64,000 bases of DNA from Fibrobacterota bacterium (GTDB taxonomy: Bacteria; Fibrobacterota; Fibrobacteria; UBA5070): the NCBI GenBank assembly GCA_016715065.1, contig JADKBN010000004.1:315329-379328 (forward strand). Reading direction: 5' to 3'. The stretch's first letter is position 1. Every line of letters starts with the position of its first letter. The notes below the pieces were generated by a model. It was not told the DNA's origin and searched no databases. It saw nothing but the letters and a program-made list of their open reading frames with translations. Below are positions 48,187 to 58,209 of this stretch, piece by piece. Position numbers and translations under genes: made by a program.

Positions 48187-49640
48187 TCTGGGAGCGGTTG
48201 TTGGCCGTGGTCTCGCCCGACGGCACCCCGCTGGTGTTCCCCTCCGGGCTGTTTCTGTGGGCGTTTGCGATCTTCGCCCTGGCCCATGGCCTGTGGCGCG
48301 AACACGGTGCGGTGCGGCGGTGGTTGTTCATCGGGTTCTCGGTGTGGTTCTATTGGCGCTCCAGCGGCGAGTTCGTGGCGCTGCTGCTTGGCACCACGGT
48401 GGTGGACTACTGGCTGGCCCGCGCGATCGGCGCCACGGAATCCACTGCCAAAAAACGTCTGTACCTGGCGTTGTCGCTGGGGTCCAACCTGGGCGTGCTG
48501 GGCTGGTTCAAGTACGCGAACTTCGCCCTGGGCAGCTGGGCGACACTTTCCGGCAGAACCTTCGAGCCCCTGGACATCGTGCTCCCGGTGGGGATCTCGT
48601 TCTACACGTTCCAATCCCTGTCGTACACCATGGACGTGTACCGCGGCGAGATCGTCGCCCTGAAGCGCTACCGCGATTTCCTGTTCTTCGCGAGCTTCTT
48701 TCCGCAGCTGGTGGCGGGGCCGATCGTGCGGGCAAAGCACTTCCTGCCCCAGATGGAGGCCGACCTGCACCCGTCCGGCGCCGAGCGGTCGCTGGCGGTG
48801 CGTTTGATTCTCGGGGGATTGCTCAAGAAGATCGTGGTGGCCGACTACATCGCGGTGAACTTCGTGGACCGCATCTTCGACGCGCCGCTTTTGCACACCG
48901 GATCCGAATGCCTTTTGGCCGCCTACGGCTACGCCATCCAGATCTATTGCGATTTCTCCGGCTATTCGGACATGGCCATCGGAATCGCGCTGTTGCTGGG
49001 ATTCCGGTTGCCGGTGAATTTCGATCGCCCCTACGCGGCGGCCACCCTCACCGACTTCTGGCGCCGCTGGCACATCAGCCTCTCCAGCTGGCTGCGCGAC
49101 TACCTCTACATCGCCCTGGGCGGAAGCCGCAAAGGGAGCTTGCGCACCTACGTGAACCTCGCCCTGACCATGCTCCTGGGCGGACTGTGGCACGGCGCCT
49201 CCTGGAAGTTCGTGCTGTGGGGCGGCGTGCACGGCGCCTGGTTGGCCCTGGAAAAACTCCTGGGGCTTCCCCAGCGCGTGGCGGGAAGCCGCTGGAAGAG
49301 CGCCCTTTCCTGGCTGGTGACCTTCCACCTCGTGGTTGCCCTTTGGGTGCCTTTCCGCGCCAAGACCCTGCAGATCGCGTTGGACCTGTGCGGTCAGATT
49401 CTGGCAGGGGTGGATGTCGCCTTGCTGCGCCAAGTGGTGACGGCGTTTCCCACGGTCTTTTTGGCCATGGCGGCCGGGTACGCGGCGCACCTGGCGCCCA
49501 ATGCGCTGGATCGGTGGTTCGACGGGCGACTGGCGAAGGTGGGATGGATCGGGCGGGCGCTGGCGCTGGCGGTGGTCGCGTGGGTGGTGGTGCAGGTGCG
49601 GACGGCGGGCATCCAGCCGTTCATCTACTTCCAATTCTGA
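48183..49640 (+). CDS. MBOAT-family O-acyltransferase
   Basis: 485 residues, about ten membrane segments. MBOAT/AlgI/DltB motifs: LPVGISFYTFQSLSYTMDVY, FFPQLVAGPIVRA, CDFSGYSDMAIGIALLLGF, FWRRWHISLSSWLRDYLYI, and GGLWHGASWKFVLWGGVHG with the catalytic His. Moves acetyl or acyl groups to an extracytoplasmic acceptor, here probably a polysaccharide, with the two SGNH partners. Last gene of the chain. Confidence 0.93.
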   Translation: MIWERLLAVVSPDGTPLVFPSGLFLWAFAIFALAHGLWREHGAVRRWLFIGFSVWFYWRSSGEFVALLLGTTVVDYWLARAIGATESTAKKRLYLALSLGSNLGVLGWFKYANFALGSWATLSGRTFEPLDIVLPVGISFYTFQSLSYTMDVYRGEIVALKRYRDFLFFASFFPQLVAGPIVRAKHFLPQMEADLHPSGAERSLAVRLILGGLLKKIVVADYIAVNFVDRIFDAPLLHTGSECLLAAYGYAIQIYCDFSGYSDMAIGIALLLGFRLPVNFDRPYAAATLTDFWRRWHISLSSWLRDYLYIALGGSRKGSLRTYVNLALTMLLGGLWHGASWKFVLWGGVHGAWLALEKLLGLPQRVAGSRWKSALSWLVTFHLVVALWVPFRAKTLQIALDLCGQILAGVDVALLRQVVTAFPTVFLAMAAGYAAHLAPNALDRWFDGRLAKVGWIGRALALAVVAWVVVQVRTAGIQPFIYFQF

Positions 49641-49789
49641 CAGGCGTCTCGTCGCGCATACTCCCCTCAAGGGGCCCGCTCGCGGCACCTCACCGTACCG
49701 ACGCGTACGCCTCGGTGCCGCGACACCCTGTCGGGTCGTCTGCATCAACGATACGCCTGTCAGGGATGCCAGCCTTTCATTGATTTCGA

Positions 49790-50345
49790 ATTCTGATTCC
49801 GCTGCGTCCCTACGGCGCCCCTCTGGCAGGGTTCCCATTTGCACCGCCTCGATGCAAATGGGATGGCCATGCAACGCGGCCGCCGGGGGGCGCTAACTGG
49901 AACGGCCATGCCTGCCTCGCCAGGTGCGCCGGATGGGATGAACCTCGGTGGACGTGGACAGAACATCAGGGTCGCGATCGATATCGCCGGATTTGTTGGC
50001 CGTTCCATGACCCGCGCCCCCCGGACCCCCGTGCCAGTTCAGCTTGATTGCCGGAATCTGTCTGATTGCCGATTTCCGGCGCCGCTTCGCTGGCCGGGTG
50101 AGGGCCGGTGGGTGTGAGAGGCTGGCTGTATCGACAACTGCAGGAATTGGGGCCTCGGTTGGTCGCCGGAGGCGACAAGGGCGGTGGTGGGAAGATGGTA
50201 CGGCAGGGTGCGAGGTAGGGGCGATTCATGAATCGCCCTATGCGAAGCGAACCCCTTTGTTCATGGTGGTGGGGTTGGCGGGGAATTGCCCTGAAATCGG
50301 AAACGGATGGAATGCAACAACGGCGGCGGTTGGCGGATCAGACTG
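49790..50345 (-). repeat. Composite hairpin-rich repeat, element G (inverted relative to A-F)
   Basis: Reverse-orientation copy, nearly the mirror of element F. It holds CCATTTGCA/TGCAAATGG and the unit TGGAACGGCCATGCC to GGCCGTTCCA at about 49895-50008. Next come GGTCCGGGGGGCGCGG (on the minus strand) and the shared GGCGCCGCTTCGCTGGCC. It ends with the perfect 20-bp palindrome GGGCGATTCATGAATCGCCC at 50219-50238. It lies between the MBOAT gene and a divergent-looking small gene. The stretch 49641-49790 has no gene; a TGACAGGCGT / ACGCCTGTCA inverted pair brackets it. Confidence 0.85.
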
Positions 50346-50482
50346 CGGTAGGATGAACTGGGGTGCAAGGTGGGGGTTGCAGGAGGGAACGGGGAAGGAT
50401 GATTGGGATTTGGTTTTGGATGTGGAATGGGGTTTGCCCTATACTGGTTTGCGCGCAGAAATATGGCGGCTGGGGAGGTCCT

Positions 50483-51142
50483 ATGGTTTGGCGGACGATG
50501 GCATGGATGGGGGTGTTGGCTTCGCTTGCGATGGCGGAGGGGGATATCGAAGCGGACCCGGATGCGGAGGTACCCCAGACTGTGGAAACGAAGGTGGATG
50601 CAGATTCCTCCACGACCATGCACACGGCAAGGACCTGGGTCGAGGGGGAGACGTTTGACTGGGAGAATGACCTCAAGCTTCGGCTGACAGGTGGGATTGG
50701 GATCAGCAGCTACCTGCTTTCCAGCGGTGGACGAGTGCTTACGGGAAAACGCGGTGGCCACCTGGTCTACGGATTCCAGGCTTTGGACCTCAGGGAAATT
50801 CCAATCGGTCCTCAACTCGGAGGGGAATCCTATCCTGATCGGGCGCTCTCTTCGTGCCACGCCCTGGTGGGAGCCGACCCCCTTTCGGGTGGCGCTGTTT
50901 CCTGGTTGTGGCTCGGTGGTTTCGGGGTGTCCTTCGCGCAAGGTCCCATGAAGCCAGCGAATAATTACGAGCCTTCGGATCGGAATGTGAACAAATCAAC
51001 CACCCTTCCTACGATCTTTCTGGGTACGGATTTAGGCATCTCCTTCGGACGGAATGTGGGTCTGTCGCTGCAAGCAGGTGCGGTCGTCTCTCGGAACGTT
51101 GCCAAGTTTTTCATGCTGCAGCTCGATGTGGGGACGTGGTGA
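50483..51142 (+). CDS. Hypothetical exported protein, possible outer-membrane beta-barrel
   Basis: 219 residues from ATG 50483 with GGGAGG upstream; in-frame starts at 50363 and 50399 would lie before the signal peptide. Signal peptide MVWRTMAWMGVLASLAMA. The C-terminal half alternates polar and aromatic residues in strand-like runs (GGHLVYGFQAL, GNVGLSLQAGAVVS-like) and ends LQLDVGTW, as small outer-membrane beta-barrels often do. No family recognised. Confidence 0.6.
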   Translation: MVWRTMAWMGVLASLAMAEGDIEADPDAEVPQTVETKVDADSSTTMHTARTWVEGETFDWENDLKLRLTGGIGISSYLLSSGGRVLTGKRGGHLVYGFQALDLREIPIGPQLGGESYPDRALSSCHALVGADPLSGGAVSWLWLGGFGVSFAQGPMKPANNYEPSDRNVNKSTTLPTIFLGTDLGISFGRNVGLSLQAGAVVSRNVAKFFMLQLDVGTW

Positions 51143-51280
51143 ACGTGCGTAGTCGACCAGGTCCATTTGTTGACGGAAACCGTCATGTATGGCGATGGCG
51201 TTTGGAGTGAGGAATCCTGGGACTGCTGGCGGCCTTGGGGGCCTAGCAGGTTTCCGCCGGAATTGCGGAAACGTCCATGT

Positions 51281-51320
51281 CACGGAAGCGAGGTGGTGGA
51301 TTTCCGCCGAGGCTGGCCGG
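51281..51320 (+). repeat. 40-nt copy of an internal segment of the lipase-like gene
   Basis: These 40 nt match 54046-54085, inside the hydrolase gene 2.7 kb downstream, at 38 of 40 positions by eye. Nothing else of that gene is recognisable here, so it is either a tiny duplicated fragment or the trace of a deleted copy. The rest of 51143-51359 holds no gene. Confidence 0.6.
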
Positions 51321-51359
51321 GTGGGTTGTTGGGCCAATAGCAGTGGGAGGACTCCATCC

Positions 51360-53363
51360 TCAGCGTATCCAGAACGGATCCACTGCGGTTGTCGCCTGGG
51401 CGATTTCCGACCAGGAAAGGGACCAGGTTTCCATGGGGGCATCGGCGTTGGGCCGGTCCAGCGAAGCGTCGATGCGGAGGGTTCCGTTGTAGGGGGTGTT
51501 CCAGTGCGCGCGAAGGAAAACCGCAGGATTGGAATCGGTTTGCTCGACGATCATCCGCAGGTCTCCGGAAAAACCGAGAGACTTGCAGATCCTTGGCCGT
51601 AACTGCATCAAGGCATTGGCTTCGGTGCTGCGCGGAGACTGGAGCCAGGGATCTTCGCCATAACCGCTCGTGGGATCCCAGGATGCGCTGTCCATCTCCA
51701 GATGGACGGGGAGCACCAGTTTGCCGTTTTCCGACACCTTTCGCAGGAAGCGAAGCCGGGCGGCTTCCAAGCTGGATTTGCTTTCCAGGCCAGATTCCAA
51801 GCGCAGGCAGGAATCCGCGACGGCGCGCATTCTCGAGGGAACTTCGGTCTCGTGCTCCGCATGCTCGAAACCCCTCGGATAGTCGTCGTAGCTTTCGAGG
51901 GTGGACAGTGTTTCGGCGCGCAGCCATTCCACGGAATCGACCACGTGGACATACCAGGCAGGAGAATCCGGACCGATGGAGTGGACGCAATCGCTTCGCA
52001 TTCCGGTCTCCTTGCAGCGCTCCCATTTTTCCAGGTGCAGGAGTTCGTCGTGGTTGGCATGGAAGAGGGCTGCCGCCACCAGGGAGGCGATCAGAGCCAG
52101 CCACGCAGGCAGGTTCGGAGGGCCTGGTCGCGTGGATCCATCGGCTGGAGGGAGGTTCGACCAGCCCTGGGGGACGGGTGGGGCATCCGGCTGGGAATCC
52201 GTCTTCTCTGCCAAAAAAAGTCTGAGCCGGTCCATTGCTCCTTCGGGGCACCGAAACGGCACGGCGATCCTGATCGATCCCAGGTCCAGGAAAAGATCCT
52301 GCCGATCCGATCCTGCCGCACGGACGGAGTCGAGCTTCATCACTTGGACCGTCCCGTCGTTCACCACAAACAGGTGGGTGGAATCCGAGGCAAGACCGTT
52401 TTTCACTCGCCATGGAAGCATCCTGGCCAAGTGCTTACGGCCAAGCCAGGTGACTTCCGTGGCCAGCGCGAAGGAGATCCATGCCGGCACCGTGGTGAAT
52501 GGCACGGATGTCCAGAAACTGGCAAATGGAGCCAGGAGCAGAAATACGATCGTTCCCAAGATCGCGAAGCTCTGGGGGGCGACAGGACTTTCGATGCTCA
52601 AGCGGCCTTTCGTTTGGAACAGCGATTTGAGGTAGGATCGATTCCCGTCACCGAGATCTTTCCATGCGAAGGACATGGCGAGAGAAGCTTCTACGGCGGA
52701 TGCGCCCTTCGCGGGGGCTGTTGCTCCATCCGCCTTTGCCGCCCCCCATTTCCCGAACAGGTCCCTTGGCCATGGGCTCGGGGATCCACCTCGCAACAAC
52801 TTGGCATGTTCGACTTCCCTTCGACGGCGTAGCTCGGACGACCAAGCCTGTGTCACTTCCATCCGAATGCTGGAATCGTCATCGTGGACCATGGTCAGGA
52901 TGCTGTTCAGGTGGGTCAGAGAGCCTTGGGGGACAAACGGGACACTTGCGTGGAGCTGGACTTCGAGGAACTCTCGAATCCGTGCAAAAGGGAAACAGGT
53001 GCAAACGCCACCGCTGATCTGGATCACATGCGTGTTGGAAACGAACAAGCCGGGCTGGACCGGACTCCTCAGATCGATGACCACTCTCTTTAAATTCACC
53101 ATCGTCAACCAGGCCCCGGCCGCGATCATCAATACCCCGATCAGAGGATAGTCGGAGACGGCGAGGCCGACCCCAATGCTCGCCAGGATGGCTCCCGAGA
53201 GAACGAACCCATGTGCCCAAGCCGCCCAGCTGTGGTTGACAAGGGCATAGGGGTTCCCCTGTGCGCCCATTTGGCGGAGAGACTGGATGACCTCGGGTGG
53301 CAGATCCTTCAACAGGACCCGGGTAGAAGGCGATGCGGAGACTGTCAGGGAAGATTCCGACAT
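51360..53363 (-). CDS. Large hypothetical membrane protein
   Basis: 667 residues from ATG 53363. Membrane segments: a pair at about residues 50-90 (WAHGFVLSGAILASIGVGLAV, YPLIGVLMIAAGAWLTMVNL), a pair at about 265-310 (FAILGTIVFLLLAPFASFW, VPAWISFALATEVTWLG) and one near 425 (LPAWLALIASLVAAALF). The two soluble parts before and between resemble each other in layout (a pair of helices followed by a small beta domain), hinting at an internal duplication. The last 230 residues are probably outside and hydrophilic (ESYDDYPRGFEHAEHETEVPS). No family recognised; not obviously linked to neighbours. Confidence 0.72.
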   Translation of the reverse strand: MSESSLTVSASPSTRVLLKDLPPEVIQSLRQMGAQGNPYALVNHSWAAWAHGFVLSGAILASIGVGLAVSDYPLIGVLMIAAGAWLTMVNLKRVVIDLRSPVQPGLFVSNTHVIQISGGVCTCFPFARIREFLEVQLHASVPFVPQGSLTHLNSILTMVHDDDSSIRMEVTQAWSSELRRRREVEHAKLLRGGSPSPWPRDLFGKWGAAKADGATAPAKGASAVEASLAMSFAWKDLGDGNRSYLKSLFQTKGRLSIESPVAPQSFAILGTIVFLLLAPFASFWTSVPFTTVPAWISFALATEVTWLGRKHLARMLPWRVKNGLASDSTHLFVVNDGTVQVMKLDSVRAAGSDRQDLFLDLGSIRIAVPFRCPEGAMDRLRLFLAEKTDSQPDAPPVPQGWSNLPPADGSTRPGPPNLPAWLALIASLVAAALFHANHDELLHLEKWERCKETGMRSDCVHSIGPDSPAWYVHVVDSVEWLRAETLSTLESYDDYPRGFEHAEHETEVPSRMRAVADSCLRLESGLESKSSLEAARLRFLRKVSENGKLVLPVHLEMDSASWDPTSGYGEDPWLQSPRSTEANALMQLRPRICKSLGFSGDLRMIVEQTDSNPAVFLRAHWNTPYNGTLRIDASLDRPNADAPMETWSLSWSEIAQATTAVDPFWIR

Positions 53364-53424
53364 GGAGAGACCTACAGAGGGGGAAGTCGCGAGGTGAAAC
53401 GGGGAACGCGAGTCAATTTACATC

Positions 53425-53520
53425 CGTTCTTTGCGCCGGGATTTCATTCGATTGCGCCGGGCTTTCCCGGGCGGCCCGTAAAAATTCGGCGCCGCTTCGC
53501 TGGCCGAGTGTGGGCAGGCG
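53425..53520 (-). repeat. Composite hairpin-rich repeat, fragment H
   Basis: Short remnant. GCGCCGGG...GCGCCGGGCTTTCCCGGGCGGCCCG resembles the array end of the elements, and CGGCGCCGCTTCGCTGGCC is shared with element G. It lies between divergent genes. No unit with GGAACGGCC ends remains. Confidence 0.6.
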
Positions 53521-53706
53521 GGATTGGCGGGATGCAGGCATTGGACTGCTGCGGGGTGTGGGAGGAGGGAAATAGAGGGCTGGAACGTACGTGGCTTGGA
53601 AGTTGCCGGTGTTGAAGGGGGGCTTTTTTCCGTGGAGGATCTCACGAAACGCTTGGTGGTCTTGCTGGTTTGGATGACTGGAATTGCTGCAAGGGGAGGA
53701 ACAGAC

Positions 53707-54347
53707 ATGGAAACGACGCGAAGCGCCGACACAGCACGTCGCCCGCGGGAGTGCGTGGTGTTGTTGCATGGGCTGGCGCGCACATCCAAATCCATGGCCA
53801 AGATGGCCCAGGCTCTGGAACGACAGGGGTATGCGGTCCACAACGTGGACTATCCCTCCCGCAAGCATTCCATCGATTCCTTGAGCGAGCAGGCGATCGG
53901 CCGCGCCCTGGAAACGCCCTTGATGTCAGAATATGACAAGATCCATTTCGTGACCCATTCCATGGGAGCGATCCTGGTAAGAAACCGCCTGGCCCGCCAC
54001 GACATCCCCAACCTGGGCAGGGTGGTGATGCTGGGGCCGCCCAACCACGGAAGCGAGGTGGTGGATTTCCTCCGAGGCTGGTCGGTGTTCCAACGCATCA
54101 ACGGGCCGGCAGGGAGCGAACTGGGGACAGATTCCGCATCGAAGCCGGCCACCCTCCAGGATCGCCCCTTCGAGCTGGGTGTCATTGCCGGAGACAGGTC
54201 CATCAACTGGATCAACAGCCTCATGATCGGTGCGCCCAACGATGGCAAGGTGTCGGTGGAAAGCACCAAACTCCCTGCGTCGGGCTTTTTCCCGGGGCGG
54301 CGATCCTGCCGCATGCACTCAGCATGAATGCTATCATGGATGCCTGA
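53707..54347 (+). CDS. Lipase-like alpha/beta-hydrolase with 3' frameshift
   Basis: Protein of the PGAP1/triacylglycerol-lipase type. ECVVLLHGLARTSKSM near residue 20, nucleophile in FVTHSMGAILVRN, and MLGPPNHGSEVVDFL. ATG 53707 has GGGGAGG upstream; a GTG at 53632 would add a hydrophobic signal-like stretch. In this frame the ORF ends at 54327 (GRRSCRMHSA), an unrelated end. A +1/-1 shift after ESTKLP restores a family-like ending (FPGAAILPHALSMNAIMDA) with stop at 54347, so one indel near 54270-54290 is likely. The position expected to hold the catalytic His is altered, so activity is doubtful. First of many indel-affected genes. Confidence 0.7.
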
Positions 54348-54399
54348 GTCCATCAAGTCGGGTTCGCCCCGCTCCGTTTCAACCTGAAGGCATCGTCCG

Positions 54400-55476
54400 A
54401 TGAATCCTCGCCACTTCGTTTCGCTTTCTGCCGTTTTCTGTCTCCTGGGTGGCTTTTCCGCACCCTCCGTCCAGGCCGCCGAGGTTCGGGCCTCCGGTAA
54501 GGTGCTCGACCTCAAGGGTTCGCCCTTGAACGGAGTGACGGTGAAGATGTCGGGTAGCGACGAGGTGGCCACCACGGACAACTCGGGGGACTGGACCCTC
54601 GGAGTCGGGACCGACGTCCTTCCCCGCAAGGGCATCGGGGGATCGTTTCTCACGAGTGGTTTGTTTTTGGAGCAGGGGCGGATCCGGGTTTCGTTCTGGG
54701 CCACGACCCCAAGGGCGAGGTGTCGCGAGTTTTCCGCCGGCTGCCCGTGCGATGGCCTCCCGCAAGGCGGGTTCCGATGCGAAGGATACCTTGGTGTTTT
54801 CCAAAAACGGGAAGGTCTTCCTCCGGGACACCTTGACGGCACCGCGCACCGGGATTGTCCGGGTGTTCGACACCACATGGAACGCCGCGATCATCTATGG
54901 CTGGCCGGAAGACGGCCGTGACACGACGGTGTATCGGTCGGTCAAGGTCGGATCGCAGATCTGGCTGGCGCAAAACCTCGCCTACGCCGGCACGGATGGA
55001 AAGCTGGGGGTATGCCAGGGTAGCGAAGATTCGTGCGCCAGGTACGGCCGGCTCTACAAATGGACCGAGATGATGGATCTTGGCCGTGCCTTCGACACCA
55101 CTCTCTGGAGCGGAGAGGTGGCCGCCCACCGTGGCATCTGTCCCGCAGGTTGGCATGTACCAGCACCGAGGAATGGACCAGCCTGCAGACCGCGGTGGAT
55201 CCGGACAACAGCTACGATGGCAACCGACTCAAATCGCCGTTTTTCTGGCAAGGCTCCAGCTACGGCGAGGACAAGCACGGGTTTCGCGCGCTTCCTGGCG
55301 GTCGTTGGAACGGGGGAAGCTTGGAAGGTGGCGCCATCATGGGGTACTGGTGGAGCCGGAAGGAAACCTTCCGGACTTCCGCCGAGCTTTTCGAGATGTA
55401 CAGTCACAACGAGAACACCATGTTCGAGAGCATCAACAAGCTCGCCAAACAGTCGGTGCGTTGTCTGATGGATTGA
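54400..55476 (+). pseudogene. FISUMP-domain secreted protein, broken by frameshifts
   Basis: Starts at ATG 54400 with a signal peptide (MNPRHFVSLSAVFCLLGGFS...). Residues about 28-70 are a carboxypeptidase-regulatory-like domain (GKVLDLKGSPLNGVTVKM). From about 54930 a FISUMP domain (TIGR02145) follows: VKVGSQIWLAQNLAYAG, YGRLYKWTEMM, GICPAGWHVP, EEWTSLQTAVDP, HGFRALPGGRWNGG, GYWWS. It is read in three frames, needing at least three indels (about 54690, 54750 and 55160). The FISUMP family is characteristic of Fibrobacter and some Bacteroidetes; members are often secreted and highly paralogous. Rest of the frame is coherent, so sequence error is as likely as decay. Confidence 0.8.
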
Positions 55477-55591
55477 GGTTCTCGGGGAATTTCCTCGGTC
55501 GAGGGCCACCACGCGGTGGTGGTTCGGTCACGCCGTTGACGGAATCGCGCCTTTCCGATCCTTGGGGAGGCGGACAGGGGATCCGATTGGG

Positions 55592-56587
55592 TCAGTCGCC
55601 TCTTCGTCGGAAGGAGAGCCAGGCGAGGAGGCAGGTCAGGATGAGCAGGATGGTGCAGATGAGAATGAAGCCGTGGCTGGAGTCCGACAACGGGATTCCG
55701 CCGACGTTCATTCCGAACAAACCTGCGGCCATGTTGACCGGGAGCGCCAGGACCGTGACCACCGTGAGGATGAACAGGGTGCGGTTCAGACTCTCGTTCA
55801 TGCGCGCGCGGCGACTTCTTCCTGGAGGAGCCGAATCCGGTCGGCGAGGGCGGCGCAGTCGGCTACGGCGGCGGAAAATTCTTCTGCCGATTGCCGGAGC
55901 TCTTGCACTACGGCCGGATCCATCCACGAGGGCGGGCGGTTCAGTAGCCGAAAGAACGCCGAGGGTTCGGGCGCGAGCAGGCGTTGGATCCGGGTCAGGA
56001 CCCTGCGCAGCGACCCCAATTTTTCCCGGCTCCGGGAGAGGCGGCCACGTGATATCGTATCCTCGATGCGGTCCACCTTCAGGGTGGCTTGACGGGAAAT
56101 GTCAGACAGCGCCTCGGCCTGATCCACGAACAGCGAGGCCAGCAGGTGGGCGGGCGAATCGAACTCGGCTCCGGCGCGCACCCTCTCCCGCAGGCGGTCG
56201 ACCGACCGGAGGGACGCAGGCGGGCCGTCACCAGAAGGTCGGGCCGCACGCAGACGAACGCGGTGGAGACGGCCTCCGGGTCGAACTGGAAATCGAACAC
56301 GACATCGTGGATCACGGCGACCAGCGATTCGCCATCCTGCTCGATGCGGGTGGAAGCCGACGAGTCGTGGATCGCCCCGAAGAACGCATCCGGAAGCCCC
56401 AAGGTCTCGCGCATCCAGGCTTCGGCGGCACTGCGAGCCAAGGAGAGATGGTACCACGAAAAGCGACGGCCCACCTCCGGCTTCGCCTCGAGTCCGTGCG
56501 CGCGGGATCGACGGCCACCCCTGCTCCTCCCGCCGAAAATTCGTAGGCCCATACGAGCCCTTTCCGATCGGCGCCATACTCGGCCAT
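55592..56587 (-). pseudogene. ZntB/CorA-type metal transporter, broken by frameshifts
   Basis: Reading leftwards, four frames together give a whole ZntB-like protein. It begins MAEYGADRKGLVWAYEF, continues WYHLSLARSAAEAWM and FQFDPEAVSTAFVCVRPDLL, then the long helical part (DSPAHLLASLFVDQAEALSDI, SREKLGSLRRVLTRIQRLL, RIRLLQEEVAAR). It ends with two membrane helices MNESLNRTLFILTVVTVLALP and GLFGMNVGGIP, the GMN gate motif. At least three indels break it. The family moves Zn or Mg through a homopentameric inner-membrane channel. Intact domain order with scattered indels suggests consensus errors. Confidence 0.78.
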
Positions 56588-56689
56588 TGGTTCCACGCCA
56601 TTCCTTTCTGCCAGGCGCGATCCGTTTTGGCGGGAATGCGCGATGAAGGTGCAAGGATAAGACATTGGTGTTTCAAAAGCTTTTCGCTG

Positions 56690-56754
56690 CGCGTTTGGAT
56701 TTCCGCTGCGCGGAGCCTTTGACGCTGCGCGTCTGGCTTTTTCCGGCTTAACGC
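56690..56754 (-). repeat. Element I, left part, interrupted by the IS
   Basis: GCTGCGC and GGCTTTTTCCGGCTTAACGC repeat the array end of the composite elements. The sequence resumes as TGGAGCCTTATTCGGCTGCGCCGAGCC at 58220, so the insertion sequence landed inside this hairpin array. The 10 bases GGCTTAACGC at 56745-56754 are the left copy of the target duplication. Confidence 0.65.
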
Positions 56755-58209
56755 CAATACTGTTTAGATAGAATTCTAATTGCCATATTTCTCCACAAGG
56801 AGGGAGTATGGCACGGACACTCGCGATTCTTGGTTCGGGGATGCGCTTGACCGATCAAGTGAGCATCGGTCTTTTGGCGCGTACGTATCCACGTTCGGCG
56901 ATCGATTCAGCGCTGGATCGCTCTGGCCTTCCGCCGGGGCGCAATCGGCTCCTGCCTGTTCACGTGGTTGTCTACTACGTGCTGGCCCTTGGCTTGTTTA
57001 TGGAAGCGAGCATTCAGGAAGTTCTGCGATGCCTTCTGGATTCGCTGGGACATTTTGGAATGGAGCCATCCAGGTGGCCACCAAAGGAGCGATCAGCCAA
57101 GCGCGCACCCGCGTGTAGGCGTGGAGCCTTTGCGCCAATTGTTTCTCTCATGCTGTCGCCCTCTCGGAACACCTTCCATCCGTGGTTGCTTCTGGAAAGG
57201 TCTTCGCGTGATGGCCATGGATGGAACCACACTGGATACTCAGGACACGCAGGCTAACGAGGATGCATTCGGGCGCTCCAAATCCGGGCGAGGCGAAACG
57301 GCCTTTCCCCAACTGCGCATGACGTTGCTGGCCGAGTGCGGAAGCCATGCGGTCGTCGGTGCGGCTTTTGGATCCTACCGCGACTCGGAGCGCACATTGG
57401 CTCGGGAAATGACGGATCGCCTCGACAAGAAAATGCTGCTGTTGGCTGACCGGGGGTTTATTGGTCACGACATATGGGCAACCTTCTCCCAAAGCGGCCC
57501 AACTGCTTTGGAGAGTTGGATCAACATCAAGCTGGAGCCGATCAAGACCTTAAAGGACGGAAGCACGCTTGCCTTGCTCAATGCATCCAGGGAATCGGCC
57601 AGGACTGGTGCCCAAGCGATCACTGGGAGTCATCGAATACGAGCTCGATGGCGTAGCCAAGCCGGATACCGAAGGGCGAGGTACCGGCTCATCACAACGC
57701 TACTGGATCCTCGCGAAGCACCCGCTCTCGAGTTGGCCAGATTGTACCAGGAGCGATGGGAGATCGAGATCCTTCTGGACGAGTTGAAGACTCATTTGCG
57801 CGGAAGATCAGCGCTCTTGCGGAGCAAGACGCCAGATCTTGTCAAACAGGAAGCCTATGGACTTCTGCTTTGTCCATCACGCGGTGCGACGAATCATGCT
57901 CGACGCGGCCCAGTCCATCGGCGACGACCCAGACCGTATTTCCTTCACGGCAACCGTGCGGATCATCCGTCGCAAGCTGCTGCAAAGGCAGCTTTTCCCC
58001 CCTGGATGAGCAAGGCTCGGTTGAAGAAGAACTATGAGGATGCGCTGAAGGAAATCGTCCTGAATCGTGTCCCTGAAAGGAAGGGCGATACAACCACCGG
58101 GGTCAAGCGCAAGATGAGTAGCTACAACATCCGCACAAAAGCTCACGCGTCCATCGCAGCCAATGCTTCAAAGCCAAAAATCATAGTCATCCGTAACTAA
58201 ACAGTATTG
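56755..58209 (+). mobile_element. IS4-type insertion sequence, 1455 bp
   Basis: Perfect 13-bp terminal inverted repeats CAATACTGTTTAG (56755-56767) and CTAAACAGTATTG (58197-58209), flanked by a perfect 10-bp direct repeat GGCTTAACGC (56745-56754 and 58210-58219), the target duplication. IS4-family elements commonly duplicate 9-13 bp. Perfect ends and duplication point to a recent insertion, into composite element I. Confidence 0.9.
56808..58200 (+). pseudogene. IS4-family transposase, broken by frameshifts
   Basis: ATG 56808 gives the N-terminal part (MARTLAILGSGMRLTDQVSI, VVVYYVLALGLFMEASIQEV). The DDE catalytic region follows in other frames: MAMDGTTLDTQDTQAN (D), LLLADRGFIG (D) and YQERWEIEILLDELK (E, the YREK-type motif of IS4). 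At least four single-base indels are needed; one is an extra T in GCTTTGTCC near 57870, another a base change in the C run near 57998. The restored sequence is a complete IS4 transposase, so these may be sequence errors. Confidence 0.85.
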
